Assembly: GCA_023399455.1 (NCBI GenBank)
Contig: JAEWPN010000091.1
Coordinates: 1-17,547, forward strand
Length of the DNA: 17,547 nucleotides
Direction of reading: 5' to 3'
Source: Bacillota bacterium
GTDB taxonomy: Bacteria > Bacillota > Clostridia > Lachnospirales > Lachnospiraceae
Shown here: one piece after another, positions 7,771-14,785 of the stretch
Position numbering within the stretch: position 1 is the stretch's first letter
Layout: each line of letters begins with the position of its first letter
Translations under genes and position numbers: made by a program
The notes under the pieces: generated by a model
The model's database searches: none
The model's input: only the letters and a program-made list of their open reading frames with translations
Told to the model about the DNA's origin: nothing

Positions 7771-8852
7771 GCAATAGTTTATTAAAACCCTTAAAAATAG
7801 GAGACCTTACGGCGAAGATTCCGGTAGTTCAGGGAGGAATGGGTGTAGGCATCAGTCTGTCCGGGCTGGCCGGAGCGGTAGCGGCTCAGGGCGGTGTAGG
7901 CGTTATTTCCACCGCACAAATCGGATATAAAAGCGAAAGCTTCAGCAAGGACCCGATAGGGTGTAATCTGCGTGCCATAAAGGACGAGATAGATAAAGCG
8001 AGAAGGATTGCCGGAAGCGGAATTATCGGCGTTAACATCATGGTAGCGACAAAACGATATGAGGAATACGTAAAAGCAGCAATAGCGGCAGGCGTGGACA
8101 TCATCATATCGGGAGCGGGACTGCCAATGGCTTTGCCGGAGCTGGTGGGAAAGGCCAGGACAAAGATTGCGCCTATCGTTTCAAGCCTTAAGTCGGCACA
8201 GATTATCATAAAATATTGGATGAAGAAATATGACAGACTGCCGGATATGGTCGTGATAGAAGGCCCGCTTGCCGGAGGGCATCTGGGTTTTAAGAACGAA
8301 CAGCTTACCCATATGGAAGAGCTGGATTATGATGGAGAAATCCGTAGGATTATCGGGCATGTAGCGGAATGTGCGAGCGAACATGGCAAAGAAATCCCGG
8401 TGGTGGTCGCAGGAGGAATCTATACGAGAGAAGATGCGGAGCACGCTTTCACGCTTGGAGCATCCGGTGTTCAGTTAGCGACCCGGTTTGTAACGACTTA
8501 TGAATGTGATGCTTCACAGGCTTATAAACAGGCATATATAGATGCCACAGAGGATGACATTATAATCGTAAAAAGCCCGGTGGGAATGCCGGCACGGGCT
8601 ATCTCCAACGAGTTTACTAGAAGAACTTCAGAAGGAAGGATACCTCCAAGGAAGTGCTTCAATTGTATTATAACCTGCAACCCGGCAGAGACACCATATT
8701 GTATCACGCAGGCTCTCATAAATGCGGTAAACGGGAATGTAAAGGACGGACTTCTCTTCTGTGGAGCAAATGCCTGCAGAGCCAGGAAGCTGGAACATGT
8801 AAAGGATATTATGAAAGAATTTGAAGTAGACGGAGAACAGTGTGAAAAATGA
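7767..8852 (+). CDS. Nitronate monooxygenase/FabK-family flavoprotein, candidate UfaA-like enzyme
   Basis: A 361-residue FMN TIM-barrel protein and the second FabK-family member in the cluster. Family marks are IPVVQGGMGVGIS (18-30), IISGAGLP (113-120), His172 in LAGGHLG, and VVVAGGIYTREDA (212-224). Unlike FabK it has a cysteine-rich C-terminal extension: Cys297, 300, 304 and 312, then 332 and 337, a pattern that could bind metal or shape a lid. It overlaps fabZ by 4 bp and precedes fabH, so a role in fatty-acid synthesis is more likely than nitronate detoxification. I recall that UfaA of Neisseria gonorrhoeae, an enzyme of this family, is needed for anaerobic unsaturated fatty-acid synthesis where FabA is missing; equivalence here is inference. 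A second enoyl-ACP reductase is the main alternative. Confidence 0.8.
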   Translation: MSNSLLKPLKIGDLTAKIPVVQGGMGVGISLSGLAGAVAAQGGVGVISTAQIGYKSESFSKDPIGCNLRAIKDEIDKARRIAGSGIIGVNIMVATKRYEEYVKAAIAAGVDIIISGAGLPMALPELVGKARTKIAPIVSSLKSAQIIIKYWMKKYDRLPDMVVIEGPLAGGHLGFKNEQLTHMEELDYDGEIRRIIGHVAECASEHGKEIPVVVAGGIYTREDAEHAFTLGASGVQLATRFVTTYECDASQAYKQAYIDATEDDIIIVKSPVGMPARAISNEFTRRTSEGRIPPRKCFNCIITCNPAETPYCITQALINAVNGNVKDGLLFCGANACRARKLEHVKDIMKEFEVDGEQCEK

Positions 8853-8862
8853 ATTTTCACAC
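8840..8862. other. Hairpin spanning the flavoprotein stop codon
   Basis: GTGTGAAAA (8840-8848) and TTTTCACAC (8854-8862) form a perfect 9-bp stem with a 5-nt loop containing the TGA stop (8850-8852). No T-run follows, so it is not a standard terminator. It could affect ribosome release, mRNA stability or fabH coupling. Confidence 0.5.
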
Positions 8863-8920
8863 GCAAATTTGTGCCTGCGGCCCAAAGTTTGCAGTTTGTG
8901 AGAAAGGCAGGGTTATTGGT

Positions 8921-9922
8921 ATGATGAGAATAATAGGGACGGGAAGCTGTCTCCCTTTAAATGTGGTAACTAACGACGATTTATCAAAAATTATGGATAC
9001 CTCCGATGAATGGATTTCCAGCCGTACGGGTATAAAGGAGAGAAGGCTGGCTAAGGAAGAGACCACGGCTTCCATGGCGGCGGAAGCTTCGCAAAAAGCG
9101 CTTAAGAATGCAGGAGTCGGTGCGGATGAAATCGATTTGATTATTGTAGGGACAATTACCGGGGACTATGTAACTCCATCTACCTCCTGCGAAGTGCAGG
9201 CAAAACTTGGGGCGGCAAATGCGGTGGCGTTCGATGTGAATGCTGCCTGCTCGGGCTTTATGTTCGCGCTCCATACTGCTTACGTTTACTTGCAGTCAGG
9301 CATTTATAAAACGGCGCTTATCGTTGGAGCGGAGACACTGTCGAAGATTATGGACTGGAACGACAGAAGCACCTGTGTCCTTTTTGGTGACGGAGCGGGA
9401 GCAGCCGTAGTGCGTACATATGCGGACGGAGAGTCGGGAGAGAGAGAAATGGAAGGAAGAGGCAGGGGGGGCTTGCTTGCCTTTACTCAGGGATCTGATG
9501 GAGCGAAGGGAAGTGTTCTTGCGTGCAGGGATCGTGTAAATAATAATCCACTGATTCAGAATCCCTATGAACTTGGTTATGTATCAATGGATGGTCAGGA
9601 AGTATATAAGTTCGCAGTGAGTACGGTGCCTTCATCTATTATAAAGGTGCTTGAAATGTCGCAGCTGAAAACAGAGGATATTAAATATTTTGTACTTCAT
9701 CAGGCGAATATCAGAATCATTCAGTCCGTGGCAAAGCGCCTGAAGGTGAGTGAAGATAAATTCCCGTTGAGTCTGGACCATTGCGGAAACATATCCGCGG
9801 CAAGCGTGCCCATTCTTTTGGATGAGATGAATCAGAAGGGAATGCTCCGCCCGGGAGACAAGATAGTCATGTCTGGCTTTGGAGCCGGGCTTACGTGGGG
9901 AACCGCCGTAATCGAATGGTAA
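8921..9922 (+). CDS. fabH: 3-oxoacyl-ACP synthase III
   Basis: A 333-residue initiating condensing enzyme that joins acyl-CoA primers to malonyl-ACP. The triad Cys110 (NAACSGF), His260 (VLHQANIRI) and Asn290 (HCGNISAAS) is complete, and GFGAGLTWGTAVIEW closes the protein. ATG 8921 (or the adjacent ATG 8924) is chosen because MRIIGTGSCLP is the normal FabH N-terminus and AAAGGCAGGG (8903-8912) is well placed. An upstream in-frame ATG at 8849 overlaps the previous stop and would add 24 atypical residues. A charged Gly/Glu/Arg loop at about 167-184 looks longer than usual. fabH stands last here, whereas it often leads such clusters. It converges on the response-regulator gene, with only 20 bp between the two stops. 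Confidence 0.95.
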   Translation: MMRIIGTGSCLPLNVVTNDDLSKIMDTSDEWISSRTGIKERRLAKEETTASMAAEASQKALKNAGVGADEIDLIIVGTITGDYVTPSTSCEVQAKLGAANAVAFDVNAACSGFMFALHTAYVYLQSGIYKTALIVGAETLSKIMDWNDRSTCVLFGDGAGAAVVRTYADGESGEREMEGRGRGGLLAFTQGSDGAKGSVLACRDRVNNNPLIQNPYELGYVSMDGQEVYKFAVSTVPSSIIKVLEMSQLKTEDIKYFVLHQANIRIIQSVAKRLKVSEDKFPLSLDHCGNISAASVPILLDEMNQKGMLRPGDKIVMSGFGAGLTWGTAVIEW

Positions 9923-9942
9923 GGAAAAAGGATTTTCCCATT

Positions 9943-11481
9943 CTATATATCGCCATGAATTTTTTTCATATAAACACTTGGCGATAATCCCGTACTTTTT
10001 TTAAATATCTGATTAAAATACGGCGGATTATTTCCGCAGCCGACAAGCTCTGCAATTTCCTGAATTTTTGCAGGCCTCTTTTCCGCCAGAAGTTCTTTGG
10101 CCTTTTTAACCTTCTCATCGGTTAAATACTTAGAGAAAGTTTCTCCCGTTTCTTTAATGAATTTTTTGCTTACATAATCTACATTCATATAAAGATAATT
10201 ATCGGCAATCCATTTTAAGGAAAGATCCGGATCGGATAAATGCTCTTGTACATAAGTCTGTATTTTGGCACTAATAGTACCGGCAGCAGTATAAGAATGA
10301 TATTTGTGATAAAGATTCTTCAATAACTGTTCGAGAGAGCCTGTAATTTCCTGACAGTCGACGGAAGAACCTACTCCTACCAGGAATTCAGCAGCGGAAA
10401 GCGCGTGGTAAGATATATTCTTAGAAGAAGATATAACGATAACGGAAGAAACCAACTGCTTTAAAAAATTAATGTCAGTTATGGCTTGCAGAACACTGAG
10501 CAATGAATGAATAGCCTTTGCGGATTCTTCCCGATCATTTACATAAATTTGTGCAGTATAGTTTTGGACTTCGCGGATAATATTTTGATAATTGCTGATT
10601 CTTGTTAATGTTGTGCCGTCGGTATATATAATTTGTTCATAAAGGCGTATATGATGAATGAGTTTGTTTAGAGCTAATTCAAAGTTATCAAAGGAAGTTC
10701 TCCGGTATAGGATTTCAGTGTCTTGTTCAGGGAGTTTAAGCACGGACATAAATGTGTCCATTTCTTCATATGCAGGACTGAACGAAGGAAAAAAGTATAC
10801 AAGAGTATTATGCACATAAAGATAATGAAAAGGAATGCCGGGAGAATTCATTTCACGATAGTATTCAATTAATTGAATCGCATTCTGCACATTCTCCTCT
10901 AAAAGATAATAAAAATAGCATACCTCATATGGAGTGGTATAGAAATCCAAATATTTGCTGTAATTTTTATGAAAAGGAACGTAGCTGTCCTTGGATAAGG
11001 ATACTTGAGAGGTAAGACCATCATTGATTAGATTAATGAGCAGATTTTGCCTGAATTGGTTAAGGAGCGGCAAATTATCCTGCGCATTTCTTCTGGTCGC
11101 AAGCTTGTCATAGTGGTCGTGTATTACATCCTTTAAGCTGGATATAATCTGCTCCTCATTGCAGGGTTTAAGAAGGTAATAGCGCACTCCATACTGCATC
11201 GCTTTTTTTGCATATTCAAAATCACTATATCCGGTCAAAATAATAAATTGGGTATCCTTGTTGACTGCATAAATTTTTTGAATCAACTCCAGCCCGGACA
11301 GGCCGGGCATTTTGATATCTGTAAGTACAATGTCCGGATATTCGTCCAGAATCATATTATATGCCTCTATTCCGTCTTTAGCAGTTCCCATCAATGAGAT
11401 CCCCAGACTTTTCCAATCAATTAATTTTGAGATAGTTTCCCGTATTATTTTTTCATCATCTGCAATTAATAGTTTTAACAT
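9943..11481 (-). CDS. AraC-family response regulator (YesN type)
   Basis: A 512-residue response regulator. The receiver domain (about 1-120) shows the acidic pair Asp8-Asp9, phospho-acceptor Asp55 (VLTDIKMPG), Thr83 and Lys105 (LLKP). A middle region (about 130-400) without clear motifs follows. The last ~105 residues are an AraC-type double helix-turn-helix (KWIADNYLYMNVDYVSKKF, then GLSPSVYMKK). It acts as a DNA-binding activator or repressor once phosphorylated by the kinase encoded 21 bp upstream. Its start is ATG 11481 with GGAG (11493-11496) rather far upstream (11 bp). By position, its likely target is the divergent sugar importer. Confidence 0.93.
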   Translation of the reverse strand: MLKLLIADDEKIIRETISKLIDWKSLGISLMGTAKDGIEAYNMILDEYPDIVLTDIKMPGLSGLELIQKIYAVNKDTQFIILTGYSDFEYAKKAMQYGVRYYLLKPCNEEQIISSLKDVIHDHYDKLATRRNAQDNLPLLNQFRQNLLINLINDGLTSQVSLSKDSYVPFHKNYSKYLDFYTTPYEVCYFYYLLEENVQNAIQLIEYYREMNSPGIPFHYLYVHNTLVYFFPSFSPAYEEMDTFMSVLKLPEQDTEILYRRTSFDNFELALNKLIHHIRLYEQIIYTDGTTLTRISNYQNIIREVQNYTAQIYVNDREESAKAIHSLLSVLQAITDINFLKQLVSSVIVISSSKNISYHALSAAEFLVGVGSSVDCQEITGSLEQLLKNLYHKYHSYTAAGTISAKIQTYVQEHLSDPDLSLKWIADNYLYMNVDYVSKKFIKETGETFSKYLTDEKVKKAKELLAEKRPAKIQEIAELVGCGNNPPYFNQIFKKSTGLSPSVYMKKIHGDI

Positions 11482-11502
11482 ATAAACTTATACTCCTATT
11501 TT

Positions 11503-13269
11503 TTATATTTTATCCACCGGAATGGTTACCTGAGCGACGGCAGTATCCTCATCCTTATTGTATAAATTCAATCCGTATGAGGAACCGTAGGTAAGCTGAA
11601 TTCGCTGATGGATATTCAGAAGTCCGATTCCAAAACCATGTGGGATTACTTCCTGATTATTTAGCTTTTCCAAAAGGCGTTCCTCGAATTGTGAACCGCT
11701 GTTGATGATACTTATAAATACCGTTTCGTCGTAAACGTGTCCTTCTATTTCAATATGACATACATCGATACTTTCTTCCATACCATAGTTAATAGCATTT
11801 TCTACCAGGGGCTGCAAAATAAGCAGTGGAATTTCAACTGAAAGAATGGAAGGATCTATATTTTCTGTAAAGGATAATCTGTCAGGGAAACGTATTTTTT
11901 GAATATTCATATAGCATTTTACAATATCTAAGTCGTCAGCAACGGTATGCTGGGTATCCTTATTGCTGAGTGTAACGCGCAACAGGGAACCGAGCGACTC
12001 GATCATAAGTGAGATTTCTTTTTCCCCAATCGCTTTTGCCCTCCAATTTACCGATTCCAAAGTATTGTATAGAAAATGTGGATTGATTTGACTTTCCAAA
12101 GCCTTTATTTTAGCATCTTTTCTTAGAATTTCATTCACATAGTTTTCCTGGATCAGAAGCTGAAGCTTGATAGTCATTTGATCGAATTGATTATGAAGCA
12201 TTCCGACTTCATCTTTGCGGTGTTCATAATGACCGCCTATATCGGGTAATTTCGATTCATCCTTTCCAAAGGCATCCATTTTCTGTATAAGGAGATAAAA
12301 ATCTTTCATAATAGAGCGAATCAATAATCTGGAAAGGATTAAGGACATCGCTACACTGAAAAGTATAACGCCTAAAGAAAGAAACATGGACATATTGATG
12401 GTGTCTGAAATATAATCATATGGAATTAAACAAATATAATCCCATGCCGGATTAGAAATAGTTCCGCGTACGCAAAAGTATTTGTTTTTTCCGATCTTAA
12501 GCACATCGTAATTTTCAGAGAGGGATGTTTGAATCGATGCCACGGTGGAGGTATCCAGGGATTTGGAATGGAAGATTTCGTGTTCCCCGTCATATATAAT
12601 GTACTGGGCAAAATCCGTATCCAATAACGACTGGGTCGAAGATTTAATCATTTTTTCCATGTCGATAGAAACAACCAAGGTGCCTATCGTTTCATATTTC
12701 AGGTTATTGATCTTTCTTGAATCTCGTCCGAGGAAAAGACCATAGGTATTGCAGTAATCGGTTACCCAGCAAGGATAGCCTGAATTTTGATTGGCTTTTT
12801 GGATCACTGCCTGATGAATATCATCCGGTGTGGAAGTACTTTTGCTCTCATAACTATAAGTAACAAAACGTGGATTATATAAATTAATGTAACTGATATT
12901 ATTTAATTTATATGTCTGGTAATAATCGCTGATTAAATATTTTAAAGTGTTATTAATGTTCCGTATTCCGATTTCAGAGGTTTCTTCATCTAATGCGATT
13001 AGATTCTTGCGTATATTTTGGTTGGATAGAATAGAACTTGACATCGACTCTACATTGGATAATTTAAAAGAAATATCTTCGGCAGTATAATTTAATGAGC
13101 CCTGCAACGATTCATACAATAAACGGTTGCTGGATTTTAAAACCATATCGATACTTACGAGGGAAGCGGCTACATTAATAAATAATACTACGAAAATAAT
13201 AAAAATAATTTTGGTATTAAGCGATAAATAACTTAATTTGTGCTCCAGATATTGTAAGATTCTCCTCAT
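11503..13269 (-). CDS. Membrane sensor histidine kinase (YesM/LytS type)
   Basis: A 588-residue membrane kinase. Segment 1 (about 21-44) and segment 2 (about 292-314) bracket an extracytoplasmic sensing region of ~245 residues that looks Cache-like. A HAMP linker follows (about 315-375), then the LytS/YesM-type core with phospho-acceptor His398 in NPHFLYNTLES, the N-box LQPLVENAINYG with Asn491, and the G-box GFGIGLLN (545-552). It presumably senses an external sugar-like signal and phosphorylates the AraC-type regulator encoded next to it. Start ATG 13269 follows GAAAGG on the minus strand. No separate sugar-binding partner gene for the kinase is visible. The ligand is unknown. Confidence 0.94.
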   Translation of the reverse strand: MRRILQYLEHKLSYLSLNTKIIFIIFVVLFINVAASLVSIDMVLKSSNRLLYESLQGSLNYTAEDISFKLSNVESMSSSILSNQNIRKNLIALDEETSEIGIRNINNTLKYLISDYYQTYKLNNISYINLYNPRFVTYSYESKSTSTPDDIHQAVIQKANQNSGYPCWVTDYCNTYGLFLGRDSRKINNLKYETIGTLVVSIDMEKMIKSSTQSLLDTDFAQYIIYDGEHEIFHSKSLDTSTVASIQTSLSENYDVLKIGKNKYFCVRGTISNPAWDYICLIPYDYISDTINMSMFLSLGVILFSVAMSLILSRLLIRSIMKDFYLLIQKMDAFGKDESKLPDIGGHYEHRKDEVGMLHNQFDQMTIKLQLLIQENYVNEILRKDAKIKALESQINPHFLYNTLESVNWRAKAIGEKEISLMIESLGSLLRVTLSNKDTQHTVADDLDIVKCYMNIQKIRFPDRLSFTENIDPSILSVEIPLLILQPLVENAINYGMEESIDVCHIEIEGHVYDETVFISIINSGSQFEERLLEKLNNQEVIPHGFGIGLLNIHQRIQLTYGSSYGLNLYNKDEDTAVAQVTIPVDKI

Positions 13270-13299
13270 AATTCCAAGCCTTTCACTAGTTAGGATACG

Positions 13300-13402
13300 T
13301 TACCATCGTTTGACAAGGTCTTACATGCCCTGAACCATGAAATTTTCCTGATTTTCTGTGTTGTCCTTATCCGACCGTGTGTGACCTTGTCAAACGATGG
13401 TA
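13300..13402. repeat. Palindromic repeat, long copy (copy B)
   Basis: The left arm TTACCATCGTTTGACAAGG (13300-13318) and right arm 13385-13402 match copy A at 2622-2679, with a mismatch at the last base. Similarity continues inward (TCTTACATGCCC on the left, GTGTGTGACC on the right, versus TCTTACACGCCC and GTGTGTAACC in copy A). About 45 extra bases separate the half-elements (roughly 13331-13376), so copy A looks like a centre-deleted form or B like an expanded one. It occupies the kinase side of the divergent spacer and may overlap the kinase promoter. No T-run follows on either strand. Confidence 0.9.
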
Positions 13403-13464
13403 TAATACCCTGTATGGACAGATTATAATCCATCCCATTTTTTATTACAAGGTTATTTCCAAAG

Positions 13465-13539
13465 TTGAAAAAACAGGTCGGAAATTTGAAAAACGACAAC
13501 GGATAATTGAATAGGAAAAACGGAAGAATTTCGTATAAT
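13465..13539 (+). promoter_or_regulatory. Importer promoter with phased GAAAAAC repeats
   Basis: TATAAT (13534-13539) is a perfect -10 box 40 bp before the lipoprotein start, but no good -35 box lies at the right distance (TTGAAT at 13507-13512 would give a 21-bp spacer). Upstream are related motifs TTGAAAAAAC (13465-13474), TTGAAAAAC (13486-13494) and GGAAAAAC (13514-13521); the first two are spaced 20 bp apart, about two helix turns. A weak -35 with phased direct repeats fits an activator-dependent promoter for an AraC-type regulator. The rest of the 310-bp spacer holds copy B of the palindrome and a GATTATAATC palindrome at 13421-13430. Binding is inferred. Confidence 0.55.
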
Positions 13540-13579
13540 GTATATATAAAGCAAAGCTTACAACAAGGAGGAAAATGAA

Positions 13580-14677
13580 ATGAAAAAGATGATGGCAATG
13601 CTTATGTGCATGACAATGTTTGCATCTATGTTAGCAGGATGCGGAAGCAGTAATCAGCCGGCAGCTGCAGACAACGCAGCCGCAGATAATACGGCGGCGG
13701 AAGCAACGGCTGAAACGGATGATACGGCAGAAGCACCGGCTGAGGCGGTGGATAAATCGGCCGATCCGGCGGATTACAAAGTTGTTATGGTAGTAAAACA
13801 AAGTGATTCCTGGTTTGATGATATGGTAACGGGCGTTGAACAGCTGCAGAAGGATACGGGACTCAACGTATCGGTTCAGGTGCCTGAAACAGGTGATGCT
13901 GCCAGCCAGATCGCTATTATGGAAGATTTAATAGCGCAAGGAGTAGATGCGATATGCGTTGTACCCAATGATCCGGAGGCGTTAGTGCCGACGATTGAAA
14001 AAGCGAGAGAAGCCGGAATTGTAGTAGTAACTCATGAAGCACCGGGTACGGCAGACAAAGTTGATTTGGATGTAGAAGCTTTTATTAATGAAGAGTTCGG
14101 ACAGTTATTCGGAAAAAGCTTAGCGGAAGCTATGGGCGGTAAGGGCAAATATGCCGGTTTTGTCGGCGGACTTACTATGGAAACACATATGGCATGGTAT
14201 AAGGCGGCAGTAGAATACATCGAAGCAAATTATCCGGATATGGAATGTGTTACGGAGGAACCTTATGAAGACGGAAACAGTGTAGAAGGAGCCCATGATA
14301 AGACTCTTGAAATTCTAAAGGCTTATCCGGATATTAACGGATTCTTTGATTGCTCCGCACAGGGCGGCGGAATATGTGAAGCGTTGCTGGAAAAAGATAA
14401 GGCGACGACAATTCCTGTTGTCTCTCTGGCACTGCCTTCCATGTCCTCTACCTATTTAAAAGATGGTTCTATGGCACACGGATTAGCATGGAGACCGGCG
14501 GATGCAGGTTATGCAACCTGCTATGCGGCTTATCTGTTAGCTTCCGGTCAGGGAGTAGAAACAGGGACAGACTTAAAAATTACAGGCTATGAAAGTGTTA
14601 ATGTTGAGAACAATATTGCTTATGGCTTTGCACCGTTAGAATTTACGGCAGAGAATGTAGATGATTATAATTTCTAA
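13580..14677 (+). CDS. Sugar ABC importer substrate-binding lipoprotein (RhaS/LsrB-like)
   Basis: A 365-residue surface lipoprotein. A signal peptide with lipobox LAGC (Cys21) is followed by an Ala/Thr/Glu/Asp-rich linker (about 22-62) and a type I periplasmic-binding fold starting at YKVVMVVKQSDSWFDDMVTG. The helix segment IMEDLIAQGVDAICVVPND and the C-terminus ending FTAENVDDYNF resemble the rhamnose- and LsrB-type families. At positions where I recall AI-2 contacts in LsrB (Asp-Gln in TDQNQW), this protein has Thr-His (METHMAW), so AI-2 is not supported. It captures the ligand for the ATPase and permeases downstream. Ribosome binding site AAGGAGG (13565-13571). The ligand is not identifiable from sequence. 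Confidence 0.9.
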   Translation: MKKMMAMLMCMTMFASMLAGCGSSNQPAAADNAAADNTAAEATAETDDTAEAPAEAVDKSADPADYKVVMVVKQSDSWFDDMVTGVEQLQKDTGLNVSVQVPETGDAASQIAIMEDLIAQGVDAICVVPNDPEALVPTIEKAREAGIVVVTHEAPGTADKVDLDVEAFINEEFGQLFGKSLAEAMGGKGKYAGFVGGLTMETHMAWYKAAVEYIEANYPDMECVTEEPYEDGNSVEGAHDKTLEILKAYPDINGFFDCSAQGGGICEALLEKDKATTIPVVSLALPSMSSTYLKDGSMAHGLAWRPADAGYATCYAAYLLASGQGVETGTDLKITGYESVNVENNIAYGFAPLEFTAENVDDYNF

Positions 14678-14720
14678 ACACACCATATGACAGGTTGCTA
14701 TCACATGATAAGGTAGAAAT

Positions 14721-14754
14721 GGAGAACGGCGTGGTAGCCGTTCTCTGTTTTTTT
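14721..14754 (+). terminator. Intrinsic terminator after the binding-protein gene
   Basis: GAGAACGGC (14722-14730) and GCCGTTCTC (14737-14745) form a 9-bp GC-rich stem (10 with a G-U pair) with a 6-nt loop, followed within 2 nt by seven T's (14748-14754). Placed between the lipoprotein and ATPase genes, it likely lets only part of the transcription continue, giving more binding protein than transporter, as is common in ABC importer operons. Confidence 0.85.
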
Positions 14755-14785
14755 GTAAAAGGAAAGAAGAGATGGAGGTAATAGA

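Noticed and set aside
9923..9938. Terminator between fabH and the response-regulator gene
   Set aside because: GGAAAA/TTTTCC forms only a 6-bp AT-rich stem without a clear T-run; too weak to call.
13290..13598. Minus-strand small gene (102 residues) in the divergent spacer
   Set aside because: It runs across the palindromic repeat, the importer promoter and the lipoprotein start; no recognisable motif or ribosome binding site.
13580..14677. AI-2 (LsrB) receptor identity
   Set aside because: Overall resemblance exists, but the ligand-contact residues I recall for LsrB are not conserved, and no lsrK/F/G genes are visible.
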